Notes under the pieces: generated by a model
The model's input: the letters and a program-made list of their open reading frames with translations, nothing else
Told to the model about the DNA's origin: nothing
Databases searched by the model: none
Program-made: the position numbers and the translations under genes
From: Candidatus Obscuribacterales bacterium
Lineage (GTDB): Bacteria; Cyanobacteriota; Vampirovibrionia; Obscuribacterales; Obscuribacteraceae
Direction: 5' to 3'
DNA: 64,000 nt
NCBI GenBank assembly: GCA_020050835.1
Contig: JAGVKB010000102.1
Span: 1 to 64,000 of the forward strand
In this document: positions 27,501 through 36,057 of the stretch, one piece after another
Numbering within the stretch: position 1 is the first letter of the stretch
Layout of the letters: every line of letters begins with the position of its first letter

Positions 27501-28274
27501 AAGGACATCCTCTGGTCTGCCAACTGGTCAGAGCAACGCAAGCTGTTCTTCTGTGTGGCTCATGACATAACGGAGCGCAAAGAACTCGAACGTCTGAAGC
27601 AGGACTTCCTCTCAATGGTCAGCCACGACTTGCGGACGCCATTGACCGCGGTCAATGGCGTAGCCAAGCTGATGCTTGCTGGTGCGTTGGGACCGCTGCC
27701 GGAGCTGGCTGGTCAGAAGCTGCAAATTGTAGTGAATAACGTCGAACGCTTGCTCAATCTGATCAACGATCTGCTGGACATCGAAAAACTTGAAGCGGGT
27801 GAAATGCAGCTGTCTTTCGAGCCGACTGCCGTTGTTTCCATCCTGGAGCGCTCTGCCCAAGCGCTGGAAGGGCTGGCTAGAGAGCGGCAGGTGGAGGTGA
27901 TGGTGAAAGCCGGTGATGGGCAGATCAATGCCGATGGCGACCGTTTGATTCAAGCGCTCGTAAATCTTCTTTCCAACGCCATTAAATTTTCGCCGGAGGG
28001 AGGCACCGTCGCACTGTCAGCTGAGTTCAAAGATGGGTTTTGCGAGATGAGAGTAGCGGATCAAGGTCGAGGCATTCCGGAGAGTTATCGCAGCACTATT
28101 TTCGAGCGTTTCAAACAGGTCGAGGCCGCAGACGGAAAACGCTCAAAGGGAACTGGATTGGGCTTGCCAATTGCCAAGAAAATTGCCGAACAACACGGTG
28201 GTGCGATCGGGGTGGAGAGCGAAATCGGTAAAGGCTCGACCTTCTGGCTCAGAATTCCTGGTGCAACGCCCTAG
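24519..28274 (+). CDS. Duplicated sensor histidine kinase, copy 2 of 3
   Basis: 1251 residues with the same double architecture as its neighbours. Half one: TM 12-33, periplasmic-side helical domain to about 190, TM 190-213, HAMP, PAS 271-385, HisKA with His389 (MVSHDLRSPL), HATPase ending near 610. Half two: TM about 660-685, TM about 836-860 (ILLIAGVCINIALSILLVAF), HAMP with GRDEIAHLDRVFHKM, PAS, HisKA with His1036 (MVSHDLRTPL), HATPase with GTGLGLPIAKKI. The H, N (VNLLSNAIKFSP), G1 (DQGRG) and G2 boxes are complete in both halves, so both modules should be active. ATG 24519 lies inside the end of copy 1 with GAGG upstream, so the genes are translationally coupled. Confidence 0.88.
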   Translation: MQLNLKVFHRGLILVGVPLLCGIFILSSLFVVIIETDKEVAQGQKYKRIEEEVSILVVTLYHLAYQMKLVVQEGAFGQISEMTDNLRTIVQVKKQLFADISDFKQSKYDEARYAINAGLGTVARILKSFLGRGSSLQAMYGTDFRKERQDVAVQLEQAYNALQTLLSESQEHLVETSLRKQETLRQLQAFILSGGLLVSIVLAIVLARFFMSGIVKRLAVITDNTERLSSGQTLNPGLTGGDEIAEVDEAFHEMAAALSQTAERERALFDNASDVICVLSQAGRFTRVNPATWRVWGRRPEDLNGADLIELVYPEDREAVMTAVGRAQSESPSLSFECRLLASDDRLMETLWSVYWAESEESLFCVVHDISERKKLERMKQEFLAMVSHDLRSPLTSITGVFELLSRGKYGVLSAAAIDKVGMARRNVARLLSMVNDLLDMEKLEAGQLDLQIQPVEISDLLGSCLQEVEGLAEQRKVKLDLNSCQMEVSIDGDRITQVIVNLLSNAIKFSPADGLVTLSAWAVGDKLEIRVKDQGRGVPALYRQSIFERFKQVEAADGKRKAGTGLGLPICKQLVELHGGSIGVDSQDDQGSTFWVVLPLVPQVVGLQELVRTARLSAVPRPEGARAEAKLSTKTVQPVSAVETGKPRFSLRSDLSMFHKGVLLVGVPLTFELILVGLLTVTLVQVNKVKQYEHYLHQISYSATKIVADFTMAGRIVSSQHSQSGVSAFAEVGTDLLQEYEKLRALVARDPALTETFAEFDEKARPGLDFIVRDLKIYKQVSDPKLALGIAFKDREMMEPVVDNLSVYLVRFLTRLDELNSTSPEQQARLRREQGILLIAGVCINIALSILLVAFFSRGIKDRLAVLKENEVLLAREQALRPPMAGRDEIAHLDRVFHKMAISLNEALHKERAVFDNSQDVICAIDPDGVFRQINSASSRLWGYQPEQLLNSSVFGLVVAADHDSFFEQLQAAQSGGTIVYFENHVDCKDGQSKDILWSANWSEQRKLFFCVAHDITERKELERLKQDFLSMVSHDLRTPLTAVNGVAKLMLAGALGPLPELAGQKLQIVVNNVERLLNLINDLLDIEKLEAGEMQLSFEPTAVVSILERSAQALEGLARERQVEVMVKAGDGQINADGDRLIQALVNLLSNAIKFSPEGGTVALSAEFKDGFCEMRVADQGRGIPESYRSTIFERFKQVEAADGKRSKGTGLGLPIAKKIAEQHGGAIGVESEIGKGSTFWLRIPGATP

Positions 28275-28291
28275 GCTTGGAGCAGATTCAA

Positions 28292-31200
28292 TTGAACCTT
28301 AAGGTACTTCATCGCGGTCTGATTTTAGTGGGAGTGCCTTTGCTATGCGGAATTTGTCTGGTGTGTTGCCTGTTTCTGGTGATACTAGAAACTGATAAAG
28401 AGGTGGCGCTCGGACAGAAGTACAAGCGCATTGAAAAAGAAGTCTCGATGCTGGTGGTCAACGTCTATCACCTGGGGTACCAGATGACGGTGGTGGTAAA
28501 AGACGGCGCTTTCGACCAGTTGGGCGGCATGATGGAGACTCTGCGTGAAGTAGTGCGGCTCCGAAAGGTGCTCTTTGCCGATCTGGCGGATCTAAACGAG
28601 GCTAAGTACTCGCAGACTAAAGAGACAATCAATCGCTTTCTAGCTATGGTGGCCGATATCATCAAGTCATTTCTGGGGCGTGGCAGTTCGCTTCAGTCTG
28701 CGTATGCAACCGACTTCAATCGGCAGCGTGTGGACATCGCTGTTCAGCTAGATGGTATTTATGGCGCTTTGCAAAGGCTCCTGGCCGAGTCGCAAGAGCA
28801 GTTAGTGGAGACTAGTTTGCAGAAGCAGGAGTCTCTGCGCAATGTGCAAGCAGGAATTCTTTTCGCGGGTCTGCTTTCAAGCGTTCTACTGGCATTCATT
28901 CTGGCTAGGTTCTTCATGCAAAGCGTCGTGGGACGGTTAGAGGTGATCACTGACAACGCCCGAAGGCTCTCGACCGGACAGCCATTAAATCAGAGATTAA
29001 CCGGCTCAGATGAGATTGCCGAAGTAGATCTCACCTTTCATGAGATGGCCGATGCGCTCAAGCAGACCATGGAGCGCGAGCGAGCGCTGTTCGATAATGC
29101 CAGTGATGTGATCTGCGTGCTCGATAGAACGGGCCGGTTTCTGCGGATAAATCCGGCTTGCTGGCGAGTCTGGGGGCGTCGTGCCGAAGATCTGGTGGGC
29201 GTACCATTGATCGACCAGGTCTACAGCGAAGACCGCAAACTGGTGCTTGACTCAATCGAGCAGGCGCAGACAGTCACGCCGGCTCTGTCCTTTGAGTGCC
29301 GGCTATTTTCTAGCCAGGAGCAATTGATGGAGACGCTCTGGTCGGTTTACTGGGCGGAAAGCGAAGAGAGTCTCTTTTGCGTGGTGCACGACGTAAGCGA
29401 GCGCAAAAAAGTCCAGCGAATGAAGAGAGAGTTTTTGGCAATGGTAAGCCACGACTTAAGGAGCCCGCTTACATCCATTACCGGCATCTTCGAGTTGCTC
29501 AGCCGGGGCTTGTTCGGTGAGCTGTCGGCGAAGGCTTTGGACAAGGTTTCGATCGCCAAACGCAATGTCTCGAGACTGCTGTCACTGGTCAATGACTTGC
29601 TGGATATGGAGAAGCTTGAGGCTGGGCAGATCGAGCTACAGATTGAGCCGGTGGAGATCTCCGATCTTCTCGGGTCATGCTTGCAGGAAGTCGAGGCACT
29701 AGCCGCTTCGCGCCAAGTAAGATTGGACCTCAATCCGTGCCAGCAGGAGATTCAATTGGACAGCGATCGCATTATCCAGGTGGTGATCAATCTTCTTTCC
29801 AATGCCATCAAGTTTTCGCCAAGCGGGGGATTGGTGACGCTTGCCGCGCGGGTTGTCGGTGAAGAGATACTGATCTCAGTTTCGGATCAAGGTCGGGGAG
29901 TTCCGGCGCAATACCGTCAGTCGATCTTCGAGCGCTTCAAGCAGGTAGAGGCCGCCGACGGAAAGCGAAAGTCAGGGACAGGGCTGGGCTTGCCGATTTG
30001 CAAACAGCTGGTGGATTTACATGGCGGAGAGATCGGAGTAGACAGCGAGGAAGGCAAAGGCAGTACTTTCTGGATTAAATTGGCGATGGTACCGCAGGCG
30101 ATGAATGTCGAAGAGCGGGCGGCAACTTCCGGTGCTGGTGCGTACCAACCGACAAATTTGGACGGAAAGACCGAGCCAGTAAACCGCGCCGTCCAACCGG
30201 CGATGACAAACCAGCCAAGCTCCGGGAGGCTGTCTCTCCCGCGAGATTTCGGTATGTTGCAAAAGGGTTTGGTGTTGGTGGGTGTTCCCGTCCTCTTTGA
30301 ACTGGTGCTAGTCGGGCTCTTGACGGCAGTTCTTGTGCAGGTCAATCAGGTCAAACACTACGAGCATTATCTCCACCAGGTTACCTATACTGCCACCAGG
30401 ATAGTTGCTGACTTCACCAAGATCGGCCGGATAGTATCGGGCGAGCGCAACCAGGCTGCGGTGAACGAATTCAACAAGGTCGGCAGCGATCTCCTGGTTG
30501 AGTATGAAAAGATGAGAGCGTTAGCTGCTCGCGATCCGTCCTTGCTGGAAGTCTTCTCCAGTTACGATCAGCTGGTTAGACCAGGCATGCAATTTGTCGC
30601 AAATGGCTTGGAGACTTTCAAGCGAGCTCCCGATCCGAAGCGGTCAATTGCCTTTGCTTTTAAAGACCGAGAGATGTTGGGTCCGCTGGTCGACAGACTG
30701 GCCCAATACTTGATCAAATTCGGCGACCGGCTCGATCCGATGCAAGTTATAAGCCCGGAGTATCAAGCCAGGCTGCGCGGCCAGCAAGGCGCTCTCTTGA
30801 TCGCCGGGGCCGGTATCAATCTGGCTATTTCAATGCTTCTAGTAGTCTTTTTTAGTCGCGATATCAACGATCGCTTGGCTGTACTTAAGGAAAACGAGCT
30901 GCGCTTAGCCCGCGAGCAAGTGTTAAGAGCTCCGATGCCCGGGCGTGACGAAATTGCCCGGTTGGATAGTGTCTTTCACCGCATGGCCATCAGCTTGAAT
31001 GAAGCGCTGCAGAAGGAAAGAGCGGTCTTCGACAACTCTCAGGACGTGATCTGCGCATTTGACAGTGGTGGTCTGTTCAGACAGGTAAACTCGGCATCGA
31101 TCTCGTTGTGGGGATTCAAGCCCGACCAACTTTTGAATTCTTCCGTTTTCGAGCTGGTGGTGGCAGAAGAGCAAGCGGAGTTGTTCTGTCAATTTCAATC

Positions 31201-32029
31201 AGCCAAGGATAGCGGTCAGGTGGTCAATTTCGAAAGTCGCCTTCGGTGCTCCGACGGTACGCTCAAGGATACTTTCTGGTCTGCAAACTGGTCGGCTGAA
31301 AGGGAGCTTTTGTTTTGTGTCGGTCACGATGTAACCAAAGTCAAAGAGCTGGAAAGATTGAAGCAGGAGTTCCTGGCAATGGTTAGCCACGACCTGCGCG
31401 GACCGCTCAATAATATCAATGGAGTGGCCGAGCTGATCCTGGTTGGCGCCATGGGACCGCTGCCGGAGCTGGCGGAGCAGAAGCTGCAGATAGTGGTAAA
31501 GAACGTCGAACGTTTGCTCAATTTGATAAACGATCTGCTCGACATCGCAAAACTCGAAGCGGGAGAGATGCAGCTGTCTCTCGAGCCGACACCGGTTGCC
31601 TCCATCCTGGAGAGATCGGCGCAGGCGCTCGAAGGAATGGCCAAAGCGAAGCAGGTGGATTTGGTTGTAGAAGCCGGTGACGGACTGGTCAATGTTGATG
31701 CCGACCGGTTGATTCAAGCGCTCGTAAATCTGCTTTCAAACGCCATCAAGTTTTCACCAGAAGGAAGTACCGTTACTCTTTCAGCAGAATTTAGCGATGG
31801 CAGCTGCGAGTTGAAAGTGGCGGATCAAGGACGAGGTATTCCGGAGAGTTATCTCAACGCCATCTTCGAGCGGTTTAAACAAGTCGAGGCCGCTGACGGC
31901 AAAGGCGCAAAGGGGACCGGCTTGGGATTGCCGATCGCCAAGAAAATCGTGGAGGGTCATGGCGGCTCGATCGGGGTCGAAAGCAAATCCGGTGTGGGGT
32001 CCAGTTTCTGGATCAGGCTGCCTGGGTAG
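28292..32029 (+). CDS. Duplicated sensor histidine kinase, copy 3 of 3
   Basis: About 1245 residues, again TM-sensor-TM-HAMP-PAS-HisKA-HATPase repeated twice. His387 (MVSHDLRSPL) and His1033 are the phosphoacceptors; the second box reads MVSHDLRGPL, with Gly where the paralogues have Thr, a small change in the HisKA motif. N box VNLLSNAIKFSP and GTGLGLPI are intact in both halves. The second-half D-to-K change DIAKLEAG replaces DIEKLEAG. I start at TTG 28292, which has GGAG 9 nt upstream and aligns with the family; TTG 28277 is the alternative and is only 3 nt after copy 2. Last gene of the kinase operon. Confidence 0.87.
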   Translation: MNLKVLHRGLILVGVPLLCGICLVCCLFLVILETDKEVALGQKYKRIEKEVSMLVVNVYHLGYQMTVVVKDGAFDQLGGMMETLREVVRLRKVLFADLADLNEAKYSQTKETINRFLAMVADIIKSFLGRGSSLQSAYATDFNRQRVDIAVQLDGIYGALQRLLAESQEQLVETSLQKQESLRNVQAGILFAGLLSSVLLAFILARFFMQSVVGRLEVITDNARRLSTGQPLNQRLTGSDEIAEVDLTFHEMADALKQTMERERALFDNASDVICVLDRTGRFLRINPACWRVWGRRAEDLVGVPLIDQVYSEDRKLVLDSIEQAQTVTPALSFECRLFSSQEQLMETLWSVYWAESEESLFCVVHDVSERKKVQRMKREFLAMVSHDLRSPLTSITGIFELLSRGLFGELSAKALDKVSIAKRNVSRLLSLVNDLLDMEKLEAGQIELQIEPVEISDLLGSCLQEVEALAASRQVRLDLNPCQQEIQLDSDRIIQVVINLLSNAIKFSPSGGLVTLAARVVGEEILISVSDQGRGVPAQYRQSIFERFKQVEAADGKRKSGTGLGLPICKQLVDLHGGEIGVDSEEGKGSTFWIKLAMVPQAMNVEERAATSGAGAYQPTNLDGKTEPVNRAVQPAMTNQPSSGRLSLPRDFGMLQKGLVLVGVPVLFELVLVGLLTAVLVQVNQVKHYEHYLHQVTYTATRIVADFTKIGRIVSGERNQAAVNEFNKVGSDLLVEYEKMRALAARDPSLLEVFSSYDQLVRPGMQFVANGLETFKRAPDPKRSIAFAFKDREMLGPLVDRLAQYLIKFGDRLDPMQVISPEYQARLRGQQGALLIAGAGINLAISMLLVVFFSRDINDRLAVLKENELRLAREQVLRAPMPGRDEIARLDSVFHRMAISLNEALQKERAVFDNSQDVICAFDSGGLFRQVNSASISLWGFKPDQLLNSSVFELVVAEEQAELFCQFQSAKDSGQVVNFESRLRCSDGTLKDTFWSANWSAERELLFCVGHDVTKVKELERLKQEFLAMVSHDLRGPLNNINGVAELILVGAMGPLPELAEQKLQIVVKNVERLLNLINDLLDIAKLEAGEMQLSLEPTPVASILERSAQALEGMAKAKQVDLVVEAGDGLVNVDADRLIQALVNLLSNAIKFSPEGSTVTLSAEFSDGSCELKVADQGRGIPESYLNAIFERFKQVEAADGKGAKGTGLGLPIAKKIVEGHGGSIGVESKSGVGSSFWIRLPG

Positions 32030-32279
32030 GTTGAGACAAGCATCCCAAATGCGAACAGCGGGCGGACAATTTCCCGTCTAGAAGCAGAAGCGACTGGTTG
32101 TGTGCTCAGCTAACCAGGTTGGCCAGATCTACCCCGTAACGCTCAGCGTTGCGTTGTATATATAAAAGTAGCGCGGCTCCAGAGTTTCATCTTTGCTTGC
32201 AGCAGAAGCGCTCCTTCCTAAATTGTGCCTCATAATTCATGTCTTGCTCGTCTTGACCGCTCTGCAGTCGACGCGGTCG

Positions 32280-32319
32280 GATTTAGAATTTCAACCGATA
32301 TCGGTTGAAATTCTAAATC
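32280..32319. repeat. Perfect 40-bp palindrome
   Basis: GATTTAGAATTTCAACCGAT (32280-32299) is followed immediately by its exact reverse complement (32300-32319), with a GATATC centre and no spacer. Flanking bases 32279 and 32320 do not pair. There is no U-tract on either side. It could be an operator, a cruciform site or a relic of a small inverted-repeat element. Confidence 0.9.
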
Positions 32320-32519
32320 ACAATCTCGCTCTGGTGCAGAATCGAGCGGCGAGCAGCGGCTTTTACCGCGATCTTTTCGCTCGCTTGACTCGAAGCGGCT
32401 GATAGCTTGACAAGTGAATTAAGCAGATCAGGCATCAAAAAGTTATTTTGAAATAAATATTGGCGAACACTCCTCGACATTAGTTAGAATATGAGATTCG
32501 TCCCGTATTGATGAATCTA

Positions 32520-32818
32520 TGAGCGATTCCAATATAAGAGCGGTTTAAGAAACCTGCTTTCGGGGCGAAGGTGCGAGTCGGCGGTTGCTTTATAAAGCCC
32601 GCATGGCAAGCGGGTTTGACCCCAGGGTCGGACGGTGGGCGGCTCGTGTCGCCGCAAACGGTCCCCGGGGTTTGGGCGACGGAGAGTTGGTCTAGCCGTC
32701 GACTGAGGTAGAGATGGCTTTGGCTATCGAACGCCGAAGGGCCCTTGAAACTAGGGGTTCCCTCGTAAGCGAAGCTGACACTCGGGATAAATTGCCGGAC
32801 GGAGAGGATATATAAAAG
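32520..32818 (+). promoter_or_regulatory. Candidate structured 5' leader of the S10 operon
   Basis: GC-rich, strikingly different from the AT-rich DNA just upstream. Local hairpins: AAGCCCGC/GCGGGTTT near 32597-32620, GACC/GGTC, GGCGGC...GTCGCC, CCCCGGGG, CCCT/AGGG near 32740, TCG-TAAG-CGA. No frame looks coding. In other bacteria S10 operon leaders bind L4 or fold into attenuators; that role here is inference only. Confidence 0.4.
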
Positions 32819-33175
32819 ATGGCGCGCGCCAAAACATCTAATAAGACGGAAGGTGCAGCAGCAGGATCCAAGGTTCAGCGGATTCGTATCCGTTTGAAAT
32901 CCTACGATCATCGGTTGCTCGACAAGTCTGCTGAGCAGATTGTGGAAACGGCCAAGCGCACTGGCGCGACCGTATGCGGACCGATACCGCTGCCGACCAA
33001 GAAGCGCATCTATTGCGTTTTGAGATCGCCGCACGTCGATAAGAAGTCGCGCGAGCACTTCGAGATTCGCATTCACAAACGGCTCATCGATATCAACGAC
33101 CCAACACCAACGACTGCCGATGGGCTTATGCGGCTCGATCTTCCAGCCGGTGTCGAAATTGAAGTGAAGCTCTAA
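32819..33175 (+). CDS. rpsJ: 30S ribosomal protein S10
   Basis: 118 residues against about 103 usual; the extra length is a basic/Ala N-terminus ([16 protein letters not shown]). The core is typical ([20 protein letters not shown], then GPIPLPTKK and [11 protein letters not shown]-like strands, [16 protein letters not shown]). S10 sits in the 30S head and with NusB also acts in antitermination. GGAGAGGA lies upstream of ATG. First gene of the S10-spc-alpha run. Confidence 0.97.
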   Translation: MARAKTSNKTEGAAAGSKVQRIRIRLKSYDHRLLDKSAEQIVETAKRTGATVCGPIPLPTKKRIYCVLRSPHVDKKSREHFEIRIHKRLIDINDPTPTTADGLMRLDLPAGVEIEVKL

Positions 33176-33201
33176 AGAAAGCTGCTTAGAGGTTTGAAAG
33201 A

Positions 33202-33840
33202 ATGATTGGTTTGCTTGGAAAAAAAGTTGGCATGACGATGGTCTTCGATCAGGAAGGTCTGTCTGTACCGGTGACGGTAATCCAACTCGGAAAGAATATC
33301 GTCACTCAAAAAATGACGAAAGAAACCAACGGCTATACGGCTGTTCAAGTTGGTGGCTTCCAGGTCAAAGAGAAGAGGCTCAACAAGCCGGAAATGGGTG
33401 CTCTCAAGAAGCGCGAGTTGCCGGCAATGAAGCCTCTCAAAGAGTTTCGTGTCGATGATCTGTCCGGTTACAACGTAGGTGAAGCGCTCAAGCCGGAAGC
33501 GATCGTGGTCGAGGGTGCTCTGGTTGACGTGCAGGGAAGATCGATTGGTAAAGGCTTTCAAGGCACAATCAAGCGTTATAACGCCGGCCGCGGACCGATG
33601 AGTCACGGCTCGAAGTTTCACCGCAGCATGGGCTCGATTGGAGCCGGCACTACGCCAGGTCGCACCTTCAAGGGCTTGCATATGCCGGGCGATATGGGCA
33701 ATGAGACGGTGACAGTGCGTCATCTCAAGGTTGTGCGTTTGGATGCGGAAAAAGGACTGCTGCTCGTCCGTGGGGGTACCCCCGGTGTCGACGGCGGTCT
33801 TTTGGTAATCAAGCCGTCCAAGACCAAGTGGAATCCATAG
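33202..33840 (+). CDS. rplC: 50S ribosomal protein L3
   Basis: 212 residues, normal length. Begins MIGLLGKKVGMTMVFDQEG, the L3 N-terminal signature, and has the central loop MSHGSKFHRSMGSIGAGTTP that reaches toward the peptidyl-transferase centre (the Gln normally methylated by PrmB in E. coli is not obvious). Follows rpsJ by 26 nt. Confidence 0.97.
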   Translation: MIGLLGKKVGMTMVFDQEGLSVPVTVIQLGKNIVTQKMTKETNGYTAVQVGGFQVKEKRLNKPEMGALKKRELPAMKPLKEFRVDDLSGYNVGEALKPEAIVVEGALVDVQGRSIGKGFQGTIKRYNAGRGPMSHGSKFHRSMGSIGAGTTPGRTFKGLHMPGDMGNETVTVRHLKVVRLDAEKGLLLVRGGTPGVDGGLLVIKPSKTKWNP

Positions 33841-33921
33841 ACGGCTTAGAGAGTTTTTCGTAGCGGCGGCTTAAAAGTCTGCCGCCCCGGAAGGAAATGA
33901 ACGGACAGAGGGAATAAGTAA

Positions 33922-34806
33922 ATGACATCCGCTCAGTTGGTAAATCTAAAAGGCAAGAACGTCGGAGAAGTAAATCTGAGCGATACCGTCTTTGGTATCG
34001 AGCCGAATACCGGCGTGCTATTCGAAGCGTTGCAACGCCAGTTGGCCAATGCTCGTGCCGGTACCGCCAAGGCTAAGACCAGAGCGGAAGTTTCAGGTGG
34101 CGGCCGCAAGCCGTGGCGCCAAAAAGGGACCGGTCGTGCTCGCGCCGGTTCGATCCGTTCGCCGCTTTGGGCCGGTGGTGGCGTAGCGTTCGGACCGCAG
34201 CCCCGTGACTATTCCAAGGCGATGCCGAAGAAAGTTCGCCGTCTGGCTCTCAAATCGGCCCTGGCTGCCCGCAAAGACGAGCTGGTGGTCGTGAAGGATT
34301 TCTCCGAGTTGAAGGAAGCCAAGACGAAAGAGTTTGCTGTCGCACTGAAGCAATTGGGCATCGACGATAAAAAAGTATTGCTTGTGCTCGATTTCGCTTG
34401 CGAGACTTGCGAAAAGGTTGAGCGGGCAGCTCGTAACATCGATCTCCTGAAAGTGGTACATGTCAATGACCTCAATGTCAAAGATCTGCTCGAATGCGAA
34501 GCTGTCTTGACCACCGAAAGAACGGTCGAAGCGATCAATACGAGATTTACTGCTGAAGCGACGAAGACTGAAAAACCGGCACGCAAGTCCAAGTCGGATC
34601 GAAAGGCAAAAGGCGAAGCTAAACCAAAGGCGGAACCCAAGCCTAAAGTAAAAGCAGCGCCGGCCGCTAAAGGCAAAGCTCAAGATGCCGAGAGCGCCGA
34701 GCCGGAAAAGGAAAGCAAGGCCAAGGCTCCTAGGAAAAAGGTAGAAGAGGCGGAAGCAGAGACCAAACCGAAAGCCAAGAAAAAGGCTAAGGAAACGGAA
34801 GAGTAA
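33922..34806 (+). CDS. rplD: 50S ribosomal protein L4 with long charged C-terminal tail
   Basis: 294 residues against about 205 usual. Residues 1-210 are a normal L4 (RAEVSGGGRKPWRQKGTGRA, SPLWAGGGVAFGPQPRDY). Residues 211-294 are an added Lys/Ala/Glu/Pro-rich tail (KPKAEPKPKVKAAPAAKGKA and similar) that must be disordered. L4 lines the exit tunnel and in E. coli represses its own operon. GAGGG precedes ATG by 9 nt. An 81-nt gap after rplC contains a GGCGGC/GCCGCC hairpin. Confidence 0.96.
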   Translation: MTSAQLVNLKGKNVGEVNLSDTVFGIEPNTGVLFEALQRQLANARAGTAKAKTRAEVSGGGRKPWRQKGTGRARAGSIRSPLWAGGGVAFGPQPRDYSKAMPKKVRRLALKSALAARKDELVVVKDFSELKEAKTKEFAVALKQLGIDDKKVLLVLDFACETCEKVERAARNIDLLKVVHVNDLNVKDLLECEAVLTTERTVEAINTRFTAEATKTEKPARKSKSDRKAKGEAKPKAEPKPKVKAAPAAKGKAQDAESAEPEKESKAKAPRKKVEEAEAETKPKAKKKAKETEE

Positions 34807-34839
34807 GGGTTCAGAGAACGGAGCACTTGGAGTAAGACT

Positions 34840-35145
34840 ATGAATAGCCGCCAGGCAAGCATAATCGTAAGCCCAATTATCAATGAGAAGACGACCTCGT
34901 TGGCCGCTCTCAACCAGTTCACTTTCGAAGTGGTAAAGGATGCCAACAAGATTGAAATCGCTCAGGCGGTCGAGCAACTGATTAAGGAGCTCTACCCCAA
35001 AGCAAAGTCCAAAGTGGTGAAGGTCAATACCAGCGCCATTCGTGGACGTATCCGTCGCAGCAAGCGGCATGGCCGCACGCCGAAGGACGGTAAGAAGGCG
35101 ATCGTGTGGATCGAAGGCGATCCGCTCGAGCTATTCTTCGCATAA
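34840..35145 (+). CDS. rplW: 50S ribosomal protein L23
   Basis: 101 residues. IIVSPIINEKTTSLAALNQF and FEVVKDANKIEIAQAVEQL are typical of L23, which lies at the tunnel exit and docks SRP and trigger factor. The basic loop (RGRIRRSKRHGRTPKDGKKA) contacts 23S rRNA. GGAG is 7 nt before ATG; 33 nt after rplD. Confidence 0.96.
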   Translation: MNSRQASIIVSPIINEKTTSLAALNQFTFEVVKDANKIEIAQAVEQLIKELYPKAKSKVVKVNTSAIRGRIRRSKRHGRTPKDGKKAIVWIEGDPLELFFA

Positions 35146-35217
35146 GGCCGACCAGTTCGGCGAAATTCCAGGTATCGCGAATAAGCAACGCGGAAAAGGA
35201 AAAAGGAACGAGAGACA

Positions 35218-36048
35218 ATGCCTCCCCGGAAAGTAAATCCAACATCACCCGGCCGTCGGAATATGACGATGAACGATTTTTCGGACATCACGACCGACCG
35301 TCCGGAAAAGTCGCTCTTGAGACCGCTCAAGCAGAGCGCCGGGCGTAACAATCAAGGACGCCTGACCGTTCGCCACAAAGGCGGCGGGCACAAGCGCGCC
35401 TATCGAATCATCGACTTCAAGCGCAACAAGCACAATATTCCGGCGGTAGTATCGACCGTCGAATACGATCCCAATCGCAATACGCGCATCTGCTTGCTGG
35501 TCTACAAGGATGGCGAGAAGAGATATATTTTGGCTCCGCTGGGAGTGAAAGTCGGCGAAGAGCTGATGTCCGGCCCGCTGGCTGAAATCAAGAACGGCAA
35601 TGCGCTGCCTCTTCGCAACATTCCGCTCGGTACATTCGTTCATAACGTCGAAATGACTCCTGGCAAAGGCGGTCAACTCGGTCGCTCTGCCGGCGCTCAG
35701 ATTCAAGTTCTCGCCAAAGAAGGCAAGTACTGCACGCTTCGTCTGCCGTCGAGTGAAATGCGCATGGTGCACATCGATTGCATCGCGACTGTCGGTCAGC
35801 TGAGCAATACCGATGCCAAAAACATCCGAATCGGCAAAGCCGGTCGCAAACGTTGGATGGGCATCAAGCCTGCTAACCGCGGCGTGGCAATGAACGCCGT
35901 CGATCACCCGCATGGTGGTGGCGAAGGCAAGTCGCCGATTGGTGGCAAGCCGCAAACACCATGGGGCAAGCCGGCGATGGGTTACAAGACTCGTCGTGGC
36001 AAGCACAAAACATCCAGCAAATACATCGTCAAGCGCCGCAGTAAGTAG
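35218..36048 (+). CDS. rplB: 50S ribosomal protein L2
   Basis: 276 residues, normal. [20 protein letters not shown] and the C-terminal [20 protein letters not shown] (the conserved His region needed for peptidyl-transferase assembly) are intact. 72 nt after rplW and 9 nt before rpsS. Confidence 0.98.
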   Translation: MPPRKVNPTSPGRRNMTMNDFSDITTDRPEKSLLRPLKQSAGRNNQGRLTVRHKGGGHKRAYRIIDFKRNKHNIPAVVSTVEYDPNRNTRICLLVYKDGEKRYILAPLGVKVGEELMSGPLAEIKNGNALPLRNIPLGTFVHNVEMTPGKGGQLGRSAGAQIQVLAKEGKYCTLRLPSSEMRMVHIDCIATVGQLSNTDAKNIRIGKAGRKRWMGIKPANRGVAMNAVDHPHGGGEGKSPIGGKPQTPWGKPAMGYKTRRGKHKTSSKYIVKRRSK

Positions 36049-36057
36049 GAGGAGAAA

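Larger units (their letters stand above)
32030..32818. other. 789-bp gene-free region before the S10 operon
   Basis: Between the last kinase and rpsJ. It holds a perfect 40-bp palindrome (32280-32319), an AT-rich tract about 32440-32500 with a TTGACA at 32408-32413 and a TAGAAT at 32485-32490 that are not spaced as a pair, and a GC-rich, hairpin-rich segment from about 32520 to rpsJ. A 69-codon frame at 32193-32402 runs across the palindrome and is probably not coding. Confidence 0.5.

Noticed and set aside
32193-32402. 69-codon frame before the S10 operon
   Set aside because: It includes the perfect 40-bp palindrome and has no ribosome-binding site or homology; treated as non-coding.
34093-35070. 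325-codon minus-strand frame
   Set aside because: Antisense to rplD and rplW; Leu/Phe/Arg-rich composition is the mirror of the Lys/Glu/Ala-rich L4 tail.
35245-36006. 253-codon minus-strand frame
   Set aside because: Antisense shadow of rplB.
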